This document shows positions 1-7,050 of a DNA stretch of 64,000 nt, in pieces. Under the pieces are notes generated by a model. The model worked only from the letters and a program-made list of their open reading frames with translations. It searched no databases and had not been told where the DNA came from. Numbering within the stretch: position 1 is the first letter of the stretch; each line of letters begins with the position of its first letter. The position numbers and the translations under genes are program-made. Source of the DNA: Geotalea sp. SG265 (GTDB lineage: Bacteria; Desulfobacterota; Desulfuromonadia; Geobacterales; Geobacteraceae); NCBI RefSeq assembly GCF_022808985.1, contig NZ_JAKZFT010000007.1:62001-126000 (forward strand), read 5' to 3'.

Positions 1-4
1 ATTC

Positions 5-187
5 CTATTTTTCTATGCGGAGACACGTCTGCATCGAATGCTGACAGAACCCGCCGCATGCTTCCCTGATGCCGATATCGGAACGTCCGAGATGCTCCCT
101 CATTACCTCAGGATCCAGGGCCACGCGCTCGATATTCCCCGTCGCCACATTGATTTCCAGATAACAGCCGACCTCTTCGTATTTCAT
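5..187 (-). CDS. short protein resembling the N-terminus of aldehyde:ferredoxin oxidoreductase
   Basis: The protein is 60 residues. The ATG at 187 has a purine-rich Shine-Dalgarno (AGGGGGCAG), so the longer 73-residue reading is less likely. Residues 7-33 (GCYLEINVATGNIERVALDP and what follows) resemble the opening of tungsten-dependent aldehyde:ferredoxin oxidoreductases, where a G-x-I-L-x-V-D-L-x-T-G-x-I strand precedes an L-D-P-E helix. Those enzymes run to about 600 residues; this one stops after about 60, and no continuation of the family is seen in the other two frames. It may be a truncated remnant or a small stand-alone relative. The tandem structured leaders at 275-672 point at it. 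Family resemblance is from memory of the motif, not from a search. Confidence 0.45.
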   Translation of the reverse strand: MKYEEVGCYLEINVATGNIERVALDPEVMREHLGRSDIGIREACGGFCQHSMQTCLRIEK

Positions 188-274
188 TCCTGCCCCCTTT
201 CTGTTACATGAGTTGCTCAGCGTCATTCTTCAGCTTTTTGTTTTGAGCCATCCGGCGCACTTTTCAGCCTTGAC

Positions 275-308
275 GAAAAAAGGGGCTCTCTGGATAGAAA
301 GGCCCCTT
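275..308 (-). terminator. intrinsic terminator closing leader copy A
   Basis: On the minus strand AAGGGGC pairs with GCCCCTT around a 17-base loop and is followed by a run of T. It lies between leader copy A and the ATG at 187, as expected for a transcription-attenuating riboswitch. Confidence 0.75.
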
Positions 309-453
309 GACGTAGCGGATACACCTCCGCGCCGTTGGGTCCCCTTTGCATAAGGAAGGCAAGGCCGTTTCCAGCGATACCCATAGGCCGGACCGCCATG
401 GGGATTTCCCTTTAGGCGCCGCGGCTCGGAGACTGTTTCAAATTTTCATGCTG
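275..453 (-). promoter_or_regulatory. structured leader RNA, copy A (riboswitch candidate, possibly Moco/Tuco class)
   Basis: About 180 bp nearly identical to copy B at 491-672. On the minus strand it begins near CTCCGAGCCGCGGCGCC, carries internal complementary segments, then a short hairpin (GCGGA / TCCGC) and an intrinsic terminator. Copy B keeps that short hairpin with paired changes (GTGGA / TCCAC), which is evidence for RNA structure. The following gene resembles a tungsten or molybdenum-cofactor enzyme, so a molybdenum/tungsten-cofactor riboswitch is the leading guess. I cannot confirm the class without a covariance-model search. Confidence 0.6.
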
Positions 454-490
454 CACTTCCCACGTTCTCGGCTTGAGAGCGTAGCGGCAA

Positions 491-525
491 AACAAAAGGG
501 GCATCTCTGGATAGAAAGGCCCCTT
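491..525 (-). terminator. intrinsic terminator closing leader copy B
   Basis: Minus-strand AAGGGGC pairs with GCCCCTT around a loop almost identical to that of copy A and is followed by a T-rich stretch. It marks the end of the upstream leader unit. Confidence 0.7.
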
Positions 526-672
526 GACGACGTGGACATAGCTCCACGCCGCTCAGGTCCCCTTTGCATAAGGAAGGCACCGCCGTTTCCCGCGATACCC
601 GTAGGCCGGACCGCCGTGGGGAATTTCCCTTTAGGCGCCGCGGCTCGGAGACTGTTTTAAATTTTCATGCAG
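491..672 (-). promoter_or_regulatory. structured leader RNA, copy B (tandem partner of copy A)
   Basis: This is the promoter-proximal copy. It shares long identical blocks with copy A (for example TAAAGGGAAAT, GGCGGTCCGGCCTA, TGCCTTCCTTATGCAAAGG read on the minus strand), while variable positions fall in stems and loops. Each copy has its own terminator, so transcription would have to pass two switches in series to reach the gene at 187. Confidence 0.6.
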
Positions 673-704
673 CTTCGGTACATGCTTCTGCCGCATTTGG
701 TAAA

Positions 705-733
705 GTAGTACTATATTACCATAATATCGTCAA
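705..733 (-). promoter_or_regulatory. weak sigma-70-like promoter candidate for the tandem leaders
   Basis: Minus-strand TTGACG (728-733) with a 17-base gap to TACTAC (705-710), in an AT-rich stretch just upstream of leader copy B. The -10 match is poor. An inverted repeat TGGTAA / TTACCA overlaps it. The rest of 673-885 holds nothing I recognise. Confidence 0.3.
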
Positions 734-885
734 GCTAATTTTCTGTTTTTTATAAAAGTGTTTTACAACACCTAGCCCTTGACCTCAGTCGAGGAGTAAC
801 GCTAAATTGCAAAGGTGCCGCAGTTCTTCGAGCGCTTGCTGATCCTGCCGGAGAACGCCAGGAGAAGGTGCTCTTCTGAGAAAAC

Positions 886-916
886 AAAAAGCCCTCGGGG
901 TTGCCGAGGGCCTTTA
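886..916 (-). terminator. bidirectional intrinsic terminator
   Basis: GCCCTCGG and CCGAGGGC (891-898 and 904-911) form an 8-bp stem with a 5-base loop, flanked by A-rich and T-rich sides. It lies 78 bp beyond the stop codon of the rubrerythrin gene and would end that operon. Confidence 0.8.
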
Positions 917-993
917 ATTTTGTGCTGGATTGGATACGGAAACGCAATGCTGCAGGCCGTACCTAAATTCTATTTGCAGTATACCGGTCCCGC

Positions 994-1536
994 CTAGAAG
1001 TACCGCTTCAACAGCCCGGCAAAGACCTGCCCATGGCGGGCTTCATCCTTGCACATCTCGTGGACCGTGTCATGGACGGCATCGTAGTTCAGCTGCTTCG
1101 CCTTGGTCGCCAGATCTTTCTTACCTTGGCAGGCGCCGTGCTCCGCATCGACCCGCATGGTCAGGTTGGTTTTCGTATCGGACTTGACCACTTCGCCCAA
1201 TAGTTCGGCGAATTTTGCGGCATGTTCCGCCTCCTCGAAGGCAATCCGCTTGTAGGCCTCAGCCACTTCGGGATAGCCTTCCCGGTCTGCCTGGCGGCTC
1301 ATGGCGAGATACATGCCGACCTCGGTGCATTCCCCGACGAAGTTTCTTTTGAGCCCTTCCACGATCTCTGCATCGATGCCCTGGGCAACGCCGATTTTAT
1401 GCTCATCGGCCCAGGTCAGGACCCCTTCCTCCTTGACGACGAACTTCTCCGCCGGTGCCTTGCAGACCGGGCATTCGGCGGGCGGTGCATCCCCCTCATG
1501 GATATAACCACAAACACTGCAGACATATTTCTTCAT
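994..1536 (-). CDS. rubrerythrin with N-terminal rubredoxin domain
   Basis: A 180-residue protein starting at the ATG at 1536; the upstream in-frame ATG at 1575 lacks a good ribosome site. Residues 1-35 are a rubredoxin-type domain with two iron-binding pairs, C6-x2-C9 and C22-x2-C25. The remainder is a ferritin-like four-helix domain with E-x2-H motifs (FEEAEH, KDEARH) for a di-iron site. Rubredoxin-first order is that of reverse rubrerythrins, which reduce hydrogen peroxide with electrons from NADH via partner proteins in the cytoplasm of anaerobes. It is last in an apparent operon behind a Fur-family regulator and a second ferritin-like protein, supporting a peroxide-defence role. A terminator follows. 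Confidence 0.9.
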   Translation of the reverse strand: MKKYVCSVCGYIHEGDAPPAECPVCKAPAEKFVVKEEGVLTWADEHKIGVAQGIDAEIVEGLKRNFVGECTEVGMYLAMSRQADREGYPEVAEAYKRIAFEEAEHAAKFAELLGEVVKSDTKTNLTMRVDAEHGACQGKKDLATKAKQLNYDAVHDTVHEMCKDEARHGQVFAGLLKRYF

Positions 1537-1595
1537 GTTTTCCTCCCTCTTAAGTTTACAGGCCGCTTTTAGCAAGGCCTTTGGTGGTCTGACTT

Positions 1596-2048
1596 TTAGT
1601 TCTCGGTCAAGACATGGGCTTCGTAAATATCCTCGATTCTCTTTTTGTGCCCCAGTTCTACGTCGGCAAAGACCAGCAGCGTCTTCTTCAGCTGGGGGTC
1701 ATCAGTTGCATCGGCAGCGATCTTGTACAGGTGATAGGCATTTTCTTCCGTCTTGACAGCATATTGCAAAATTTCCGTATAGGTCATGTTCGGGCGCAGG
1801 GGGATCGACACAAGATATTTGCTGATCCCCATGTCCGGCATTTTCTGGGCGCGCAACTGTTCCGCCTGGGCAAAATCGATGTTGCTGAATACCGTTTTGT
1901 GCCCCTTCTCCTCGGCAACGAATGACTCAAACATCTTCCGCGAGGCGATGTCCGTGGAGAGCCTTGCCGCTTCCGAATAAAGCTGCACCGCCTCCTCTTC
2001 ACGCTGCACGGCGAATTTGACTATGTCCTCCAGCGATACGAATTCCAT
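1596..2048 (-). CDS. ferritin-like di-iron protein (rubrerythrin family, no rubredoxin domain)
   Basis: A 150-residue protein. The start at 2048 has a strong AGGAGG site 5 bases upstream. Two similar helical halves are visible: residues 3-50 ([20 protein letters not shown], then FVAEEKGH) and residues 93-140 ([20 protein letters not shown], then FADVELGH). The E-E and E-x2-H patterns are di-iron ligands of the rubrerythrin/ferritin-like fold. Such proteins are found in anaerobes with oxidative-stress genes. It lies between the Fur-like gene and the rubrerythrin gene, all in the same direction. The exact substrate is not deducible. Confidence 0.85.
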   Translation of the reverse strand: MEFVSLEDIVKFAVQREEEAVQLYSEAARLSTDIASRKMFESFVAEEKGHKTVFSNIDFAQAEQLRAQKMPDMGISKYLVSIPLRPNMTYTEILQYAVKTEENAYHLYKIAADATDDPQLKKTLLVFADVELGHKKRIEDIYEAHVLTEN

Positions 2049-2118
2049 GGGTACCTCCTCCTGGTTCAGTTTGCCGTTTTCGCAAACGGATCTGTGGCTA
2101 TTGCTGCAACAAAAGAGA

Positions 2119-2592
2119 TTAAGCGGATTCTTCCGGGGGGTCCTGCCCAGCGAATCGGCACCGGGCACAGACCCCCCTGAAATGAATGGCGTAGTCCAAT
2201 ACCTGGTGCCGGTTCCCCTCAGATGAGGGTAAGGGTATGTCATAAGCCTCGCAATGGGGGATGTCGCTGATCGCCCCGCAACGGATGCACTCCAGGTGGT
2301 GATGCCTGGCGACATCGGCGTCGAAGTGGGCCTTGGCTGCGCTGCTGCCAATCTTCTGTACCAGGCCGTGGGCGACGAAGGCTTCCAGCACCCGGTACAC
2401 CGTCGTCCTGGAAACCCCGGTCAACAGCGGTTTTACTTCCTCATAGATCTCATCGGCAGTGGGATGATCGGTTCTGGCAGCCAGAGCGTCCATGATGACC
2501 GTGCGCTGCACCGTCAAGGGAAGCCCCTTGGCCCGGCAAAGGGCGTGCAACTGGTCTAGTTTGGTTTTTTTGAATTCATTGGCGTCGCGCAT
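2119..2592 (-). CDS. Fur-family transcriptional regulator, PerR-like
   Basis: A 157-residue protein with the Fur layout: N-terminal winged helix (about residues 10-85, with the SRTTVYRVLEAF recognition segment), a histidine cluster HHH at 97-99 and two structural zinc pairs, C102-x2-C105 and C142-x2-C145. It heads an apparent operon with two rubrerythrin-type proteins, which suggests a PerR-like peroxide sensor rather than an iron or zinc regulator. The promoter -10 box ends only 8 bases before the annotated ATG, so the message may be leaderless or start slightly downstream. PerR identity is inferred from context. Confidence 0.85.
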   Translation of the reverse strand: MRDANEFKKTKLDQLHALCRAKGLPLTVQRTVIMDALAARTDHPTADEIYEEVKPLLTGVSRTTVYRVLEAFVAHGLVQKIGSSAAKAHFDADVARHHHLECIRCGAISDIPHCEAYDIPLPSSEGNRHQVLDYAIHFRGVCARCRFAGQDPPEESA

Positions 2593-2599
2593 GCTTGGT

Positions 2600-2628
2600 A
2601 CATTATTGCATTTGGTAACTTATGTCAA
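2600..2628 (-). promoter_or_regulatory. strong sigma-70-type promoter of the Fur/rubrerythrin operon
   Basis: Minus-strand TTGACA (2623-2628), exactly 17 bases, then TAATGT (2600-2605). Two direct copies of TACCAA lie within it (centred near 2598 and 2615) and could be part of an operator for the Fur-like protein. Confidence 0.7.
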
Positions 2629-2831
2629 CAAAAAATTTACATTGGCATTGCCTCTGTCATCAGCCGAGCATTTGCGCCGGAAAAAGAAACGGACCTGCAG
2701 CTTGCAAGCCGTAGGTCCTTGGTTAATGGAGGGTACGAATTGGGAAAGTCGGAAGAGTCGGGCTCTCACCCGCTCCCAGGTCAGGGATAATGCGCGACCA
2801 GGCTAATTCACGCTCTGGCTATCGTTGGCCG

Positions 2832-3764
2832 TCATTGGCCCCGCTTGGTGGACGGCATCATTTCCGCCTGCACCCCATCGGGGGCCAGTGACGTTGCCGG
2901 GGCAGGAACATCCTGCCGCTGCAATTCTTCCCCCTGGGGCGTGCGCCAGCTTGGCCGGTCAACCTTGAATGGCAGCTTCAGTATCTTGCCGACCGTCAAC
3001 TCTTTGGGATTCTGATAACTGGTGACCCCGATGGTTATCTTGTCCTGGGGCACGTTCAGCAGGATTGTGCCGTGAACGTAATCGGGCCAGCTGAAGATCG
3101 TCGACCAATTGGAATCGGTTTCCGCCCGAACTATGGAGTGGTGGATGCCGTGCATGCGCGGCGTGACGATCAGGCGACAGAGCCGCTTTTCCAGGTCGAA
3201 TGGAAGACGAACGTTGGAGTGATGGAACATGATCTCCATCAGGGTCAGGGTCTGCCAGAGCGCCAGGGAAAATGGGGAAATGCCCAAGACAACCACCTGC
3301 GTCGCCCGCCACGGCACCGACAGCAGCATTTCGCCGGCATGGAACCGCAGGGCGGTTGAGGCATCCAGATCCAGGTCCACGTGGTGGGCCAGGTGGAACC
3401 GCCAGAGGAACGGCACCTTGTGGGTGAGGTAGTGCCATATGTAGAGAGTGTAGTCCAGGAGCACCACCGACAGCAGCACGTCGGCCCAGACCGGCAGGCG
3501 ACGGTGCTTGAGGAGCCCGAAACCGTACTTTTCCACCGCCCGGGAGAGGGGTGCGGTAACCGGCTTTTCCGTCAGGGAAATGGTTGCGGCTGTCGTCAGG
3601 GACATGAAGACATTGCGCCCATTGCGGATTAACTTGTCCTGGCGCATCTTGCGCAGCGGACGCTTGATCTCGAAATAGACGACCGTGGCCAATGTGCCGA
3701 AAACGAGGACAGTATTGAGCCAGGGTGGTAATTCCCGGTACAGGAACTCTCTTGACCGTGCCAT
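2832..3764 (-). CDS. sterol desaturase / fatty acid hydroxylase family membrane protein
   Basis: A 310-residue protein starting at 3764 behind GAAAGGAG. It shows the histidine boxes of this di-iron membrane family: HYLTH near residue 112, HLAHH near 124 and HGIHH near 206, plus further histidines (FHHSN). Hydrophobic segments occur near residues 17-32, 87-110 and 150-170. Members hydroxylate or desaturate lipids using oxygen; in an anaerobe the lipid substrate is unclear. The last 40 residues are proline-rich and probably unstructured. It is followed in the same direction, 21 bp upstream, by the YagU-like gene, so the two may be co-transcribed. Confidence 0.85.
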   Translation of the reverse strand: MARSREFLYRELPPWLNTVLVFGTLATVVYFEIKRPLRKMRQDKLIRNGRNVFMSLTTAATISLTEKPVTAPLSRAVEKYGFGLLKHRRLPVWADVLLSVVLLDYTLYIWHYLTHKVPFLWRFHLAHHVDLDLDASTALRFHAGEMLLSVPWRATQVVVLGISPFSLALWQTLTLMEIMFHHSNVRLPFDLEKRLCRLIVTPRMHGIHHSIVRAETDSNWSTIFSWPDYVHGTILLNVPQDKITIGVTSYQNPKELTVGKILKLPFKVDRPSWRTPQGEELQRQDVPAPATSLAPDGVQAEMMPSTKRGQ

Positions 3765-3785
3765 GCTGTTGCTCCTTTCCGGCCC

Positions 3786-4292
3786 TTACCTGCCCACAGC
3801 CCGGTGGACCATCTCGGCTCCGGCCGTCCATGCAATGTGATTCGCCATCTCTTTTGCATTTGGCTGCCACGGCACCTTGTTCAATTTTGGCGAAACGCCG
3901 AGAAGGGGCGCCATCAGTCCATCACAGGCAAAGAAGAACGGAATGGCAAAGGGGAGCCCGGCCGCACGGGAAAGTCCCGGATATTTCCTCCTCAACGCGG
4001 CATAGATGGTTCCCCAAACCAGCGAGTAGGTGAGACCGAAAGCCCTCCTTGCCCTCTTCTTACCCTTCTCGCCCAACTCTTTCTTAAGTATCTTCTCGGC
4101 GAAGTACGGACCCGCCACTTCATGGGCAGTCCCTTTCCGCACCATTTTGTCGCGCTTTTTCTGTTCGTCGCTTACCAGCTTCTCAAGCAGCCTGTCCGCA
4201 ACTCCCGTGACGGCCATGCCGGCAAGGCCGGCAGCGACTGCCGCCACAAAATCCTTTCCACCGTACTGATGTGTTGGTGCTTTCGTAGCCAT
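3786..4292 (-). CDS. YagU-like (DUF1440) membrane protein
   Basis: A 168-residue protein. The ATG at 4292 has a strong AGGGAGGTG site, so an upstream ATG at 4352 is rejected. Hydrophobic stretches near residues 13-30, 88-103 and 112-132 suggest three or four membrane spans. The C-terminal PLLGVSPKLNKVPW followed by an N-E-x-x-H-x-x-W-like segment resembles the end of Escherichia coli YagU, an inner-membrane protein linked to acid resistance. A lysine/arginine-rich cytoplasmic loop lies at residues 40-85. Assignment is from remembered sequence similarity and is moderate. Confidence 0.55.
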   Translation of the reverse strand: MATKAPTHQYGGKDFVAAVAAGLAGMAVTGVADRLLEKLVSDEQKKRDKMVRKGTAHEVAGPYFAEKILKKELGEKGKKRARRAFGLTYSLVWGTIYAALRRKYPGLSRAAGLPFAIPFFFACDGLMAPLLGVSPKLNKVPWQPNAKEMANHIAWTAGAEMVHRAVGR

Positions 4293-4401
4293 GGGCACAC
4301 CTCCCTTAAAATGGCGTTGGATTAGTTTCTTTTCCCATAATTGTAACACCACTTACAGGAGGGACACATTGCAACAGTCGGTGAGGTCAAAGGCTACAGG
4401 G

Positions 4402-4430
4402 TTGACACCTGCAACGGAAATATATATTAA
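4402..4430 (+). promoter_or_regulatory. sigma-70-like promoter upstream of the thioredoxin-fold lipoprotein
   Basis: TTGACA (4402-4407), 17 bases, TATTAA (4425-4430), in an AT-rich stretch. Transcription would begin near 4437, giving a leader of about 85 bases before the GTG start at 4523. Confidence 0.5.
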
Positions 4431-4522
4431 ATTTATTGAATATTGCATTCCTTGAAGCCACGGCCATTATCGACGGGGCACTGGGTAGACACTGGAAATT
4501 TTCGTTGCGGAAGGAGATTGTA

Positions 4523-5083
4523 GTGAAAAAATTTTCGAGTATTCCTCGCTTGAAGCTCCTGATATTGATCTGGGCTTGGGGCAGCCTTCTCTTTTCCTCC
4601 GGCTGTGAACAGCAGCATCAAGGGGTGAAAATTGGTGAAGTCGCGCCGCAATTTTCAGGAAAAGACATCTACGGCAAGGCCATCAGCCTTGGCGACTTAA
4701 AGGGGAAGATTGTCGTCATCTATTTTTGGGCAAACACATGCTGCGGCAACAATCTGAAACACCTAGAACCCTTTTATGACAACAACAGAGACAAAGGGCT
4801 CGCGATTCTGGCCATCAACGAAAGAGACTCAGGAAAGGAGGTCGAGTCCTACGCAAAAAACAATGGAGTGACCTTTACGATGCTGTCCGATGATAATTCT
4901 GCCATCTTCAAGCGGTATCACGGCTTGGGGTTCCCCACCATCTTCATCCTGGATCGGAACGGGATCATTCGGGAGAAGATCCTCGGCAGCATCCAGGTGC
5001 CCAAACTGGAAAAGCTGATCCAGCGCCAGTTACAAGCCCAGAAAGAGGCGGAGGCATCCTATGAAAAGCTTCATCGTCATTAG
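4523..5083 (+). CDS. TlpA/ResA-like thioredoxin-fold lipoprotein with altered active site
   Basis: A 186-residue protein. I choose the GTG at 4523 because AAGGAG lies 6 bases before it and the product then begins with a proper signal peptide (KK, hydrophobic residues 10-25, lipobox ending at C28). An ATG at 4436 would add 29 odd residues. The mature part is a redoxin/TlpA domain (GEVAPQFSGKDIYGK, then VVIYFWA, then GLGFPTIFILDRNG with the cis-proline). Where the family has W-C-x-x-C this protein has T-C73-C74-G-N76: the resolving cysteine is replaced by asparagine, so classical disulfide exchange is doubtful. It sits next to mobile DNA and is less GC-rich than its neighbours. Confidence 0.8.
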   Translation: MKKFSSIPRLKLLILIWAWGSLLFSSGCEQQHQGVKIGEVAPQFSGKDIYGKAISLGDLKGKIVVIYFWANTCCGNNLKHLEPFYDNNRDKGLAILAINERDSGKEVESYAKNNGVTFTMLSDDNSAIFKRYHGLGFPTIFILDRNGIIREKILGSIQVPKLEKLIQRQLQAQKEAEASYEKLHRH

Positions 5084-5152
5084 TATCTTTATTCGGGCCT
5101 ACAGGCCTACAGCCCCTTGATTGGGGTCGAGCCGCGCTAGCTCGTTAGATTA

Positions 5153-5350
5153 ATGGGGCACGGCAGCAAACAAATGGTTTTCGAGGTATACGGGAATTAC
5201 CTTGAAGGGATCGAAGAGGACTATCTGGACATTCTGGAGTATTTTGGAAGGGATTTTGTCGAGGTAAAGAGAACCCCCCTGTCCTCCTACAAAAACCTTC
5301 ATTGTGAAAGTCTTGTGAAAGCCAGGGGGGCAAAAAGTGTAACCGCCTGA
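5153..5350 (+). pseudogene. C-terminal fragment of a tyrosine-type integrase
   Basis: The 65 residues MGHGSKQMVFEVYGNYLEG and onward match the catalytic end of phage-type tyrosine recombinases, where L-G-H-x-S leads to the nucleophilic tyrosine in the V-Y-G-x-Y segment. Nothing upstream continues the domain, so only the tail is left. Its stop codon lies 15 bp before the left attachment repeat at 5365. It differs from the intact integrase at 5590, so it is probably what remains of an older element that used the same tRNA site. Confidence 0.75.
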
Positions 5351-5364
5351 TTACACTGGGTTTT

Positions 5365-5425
5365 AATGGCGGAGAGGTAGGGATTCGAACCCTAGGTACG
5401 TTGCCGTACACCTGATTTCGAGTCA
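5365..5425. repeat. attL: 61-bp copy of the tRNA-Ser 3' end
   Basis: These 61 bp are identical to 12618-12678 in the same orientation. They contain the encoded CCA, acceptor 3' strand, T-arm, variable arm and half of the anticodon arm of the tRNA-Ser gene, and stop there. A hairpin (AGTGTAA / TTACACT) immediately precedes the repeat. Confidence 0.92.
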
Positions 5426-5545
5426 TTTATTCTTATGTTTCTGTTTGTTTCATACATGATCTTAGCAATCCTTAAAAGCCTTGACTGACCTTGTTTTCGA
5501 TCCTATTATTGTTTCATGTGGTTCATGTTTTTTCACCTCTTGCAG

Positions 5546-5574
5546 ACCACACGGAAACCACACCATAAACCACA
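5546..5574. promoter_or_regulatory. candidate integrase arm-type sites, left end
   Basis: Three direct copies of ACCACA start at 5546, 5557 and 5569, spaced 11 and 12 bp, about one helical turn. The same hexamer recurs twice at the other end of the island (12543 and 12555) with 12-bp spacing. Position beside the core repeat and helical phasing fit arm-type binding sites of a tyrosine integrase. Confidence 0.55.
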
Positions 5575-5589
5575 TAATAGGGGTTATCC

Positions 5590-6858
5590 ATGGGCAAGGA
5601 CAAGTTCACCAATAAATACATCATGAATCTCAAGCCTACTGGCAAAATACAGGATATCCGAGAAGGAGATGGTTTTGGTGTCCGTGTTCTTCCATCAGGC
5701 ATCAAGACCTTTTTCTACCTCTATACCTTCGACGGCAAGCGTCGGTTTCTTAACCTTGGCCATTATGACACGGGGACTAATGGCGGCATTTCCCTTGCCG
5801 AAGCAAGAAGGCGGTACACGATTGCTAAAAAACAGTACGGCGAAGGGAAGGACCCATTGGGAGAAAGAGAACGCGCCGTTACTGAACGGAGGCATACCCC
5901 TTTTGTTGCTGATTTTATCGATGAATATATCAACCAGCACGCCAAGGAACATAACCGCGGGTGGAAGGAAATCGAGCGAGCCCTAAAGGCAGAGATCGCT
6001 CCTAGGTGGGGAAAGCGAAAGATCACCGACATACGTCGCCGTGATTTAGTGCTCGTATTGGACGAGATCAAACGGCGGGCACCAGTCATGGCCAACCGCG
6101 TCTTGGCTTATACCCGCAAACTTTTTTCCTATGCTGTTGATCGCGCCATCTTCGAGGCGAACCCTTTCATGGGAATGGACCGCCCTTCAAAGGAAAAACC
6201 CCGCGAACGTGCCTTAACAGCCGACGAAATCAAAACCCTTTGGCCAAATCTCGATAAGGCGAAGATGAGTGACAGCGTCCGCCGCGCCCTGAAGCTGCTT
6301 CTTATCACAGGACAACGGCCCGGTGAAGTCATCAGTATGCATTCTTCTCAGATCAATGGCCGGTGGTGGACAATTCCTCCTGATGTATCTAAAAATGGAC
6401 AGGCACACCGGGTATATCTGACTGACATGGCACTGGACGTTATTGGCTGTAAAACTGGTTACATCTTCGAATCACCTGCCACCCCTCGGAAGGGAAAGAC
6501 GCGGAATACAGAGCCTAGCCCCTATAAAACCCGCACCATGAATAAGGCCATAAAAGACAATCTGCCACATAAGCCTGAAAGCAAGGTTGTGGACCGGCTA
6601 CAGATCGCCTACTTCACTCCGCACGATCTTCGGCGGACAGCGTCAACTTTTATGGCAGAGATAGGGGTTACGGGTGACATCATCGATCGGGTTCAGAACC
6701 ATACCACTAAGCAAAAGCAGGGGATGGGGCATATATACAACCGCTATGATTATGCCAAGGAGAAACAGTCAGCACTTGAGGCTTTGGCGCACAAGCTTAC
6801 CAGCGTTATATCTGGCAAAGAAGCAAAGGTGATTTCCCTGCATACAAGGAAAAAATAG
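5590..6858 (+). CDS. tyrosine-type site-specific integrase (P4/DUF4102 type)
   Basis: A 422-residue integrase. Residues 1-95 match the N-terminal DUF4102 arm-binding domain of P4-type island integrases (T-D-x-x-I ... G-F-G-V-R-V-L-P-S-G, L-G-x-Y ... L-x-E-A-R). Residues 100-195 form the core-binding SAM-like domain, and 205-400 the catalytic domain with R243 (TGQRPGEV), H345-x-x-R348 (PHDLRRT), H371 and a tyrosine in YNRYDY, Y383 being the likely nucleophile. All catalytic residues are present, so it is probably functional. It starts 165 bp inside attL. It would catalyse insertion into and excision from the tRNA-Ser 3' end. Confidence 0.95.
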   Translation: MGKDKFTNKYIMNLKPTGKIQDIREGDGFGVRVLPSGIKTFFYLYTFDGKRRFLNLGHYDTGTNGGISLAEARRRYTIAKKQYGEGKDPLGERERAVTERRHTPFVADFIDEYINQHAKEHNRGWKEIERALKAEIAPRWGKRKITDIRRRDLVLVLDEIKRRAPVMANRVLAYTRKLFSYAVDRAIFEANPFMGMDRPSKEKPRERALTADEIKTLWPNLDKAKMSDSVRRALKLLLITGQRPGEVISMHSSQINGRWWTIPPDVSKNGQAHRVYLTDMALDVIGCKTGYIFESPATPRKGKTRNTEPSPYKTRTMNKAIKDNLPHKPESKVVDRLQIAYFTPHDLRRTASTFMAEIGVTGDIIDRVQNHTTKQKQGMGHIYNRYDYAKEKQSALEALAHKLTSVISGKEAKVISLHTRKK

Positions 6859-6890
6859 CTGATTAATGCATGATTCACTCCCCGTAGAGA

Positions 6891-6927
6891 AAAAAAGGCC
6901 CTACAGTTCAGTGCAGGGCCTTTTTTT
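6891..6927. terminator. bidirectional intrinsic terminator after the integrase
   Basis: AAAAAAGGCCCT ... AGGGCCTTTTTTT forms a strong stem with A and T runs on both sides. It separates the integrase (plus) from the convergent repressor gene (minus). Confidence 0.9.
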
Positions 6928-7050
6928 ATAATAAATGTGGGTTTCCTCTTGTCACAGATGATTTTTGAACCTTCCTCCCTCGCCACAAGTGATTTTGATG
7001 GCAGGCTTCGCCCCTCAAATAAGCAAAAGAGCAAATGACAATTGAAGTCC

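Noticed and set aside
346-755. Rightward open frames of 104 and 63 codons over the tandem leaders
   Set aside because: They arise because the two repeat copies are similar and GC-rich. They lack ribosome sites and the DNA is better explained as structured leaders read on the other strand.
2690-2730. Hairpin GGACCT ... AGGTCC as a terminator
   Set aside because: The stem is real but there is no T-run on either side and no gene clearly ends there.
2959-3870. A 303-codon frame opposite in phase to the sterol desaturase gene
   Set aside because: It is on the same strand in another frame, has low-complexity composition and no family motif; the desaturase frame has the histidine boxes and a good ribosome site.
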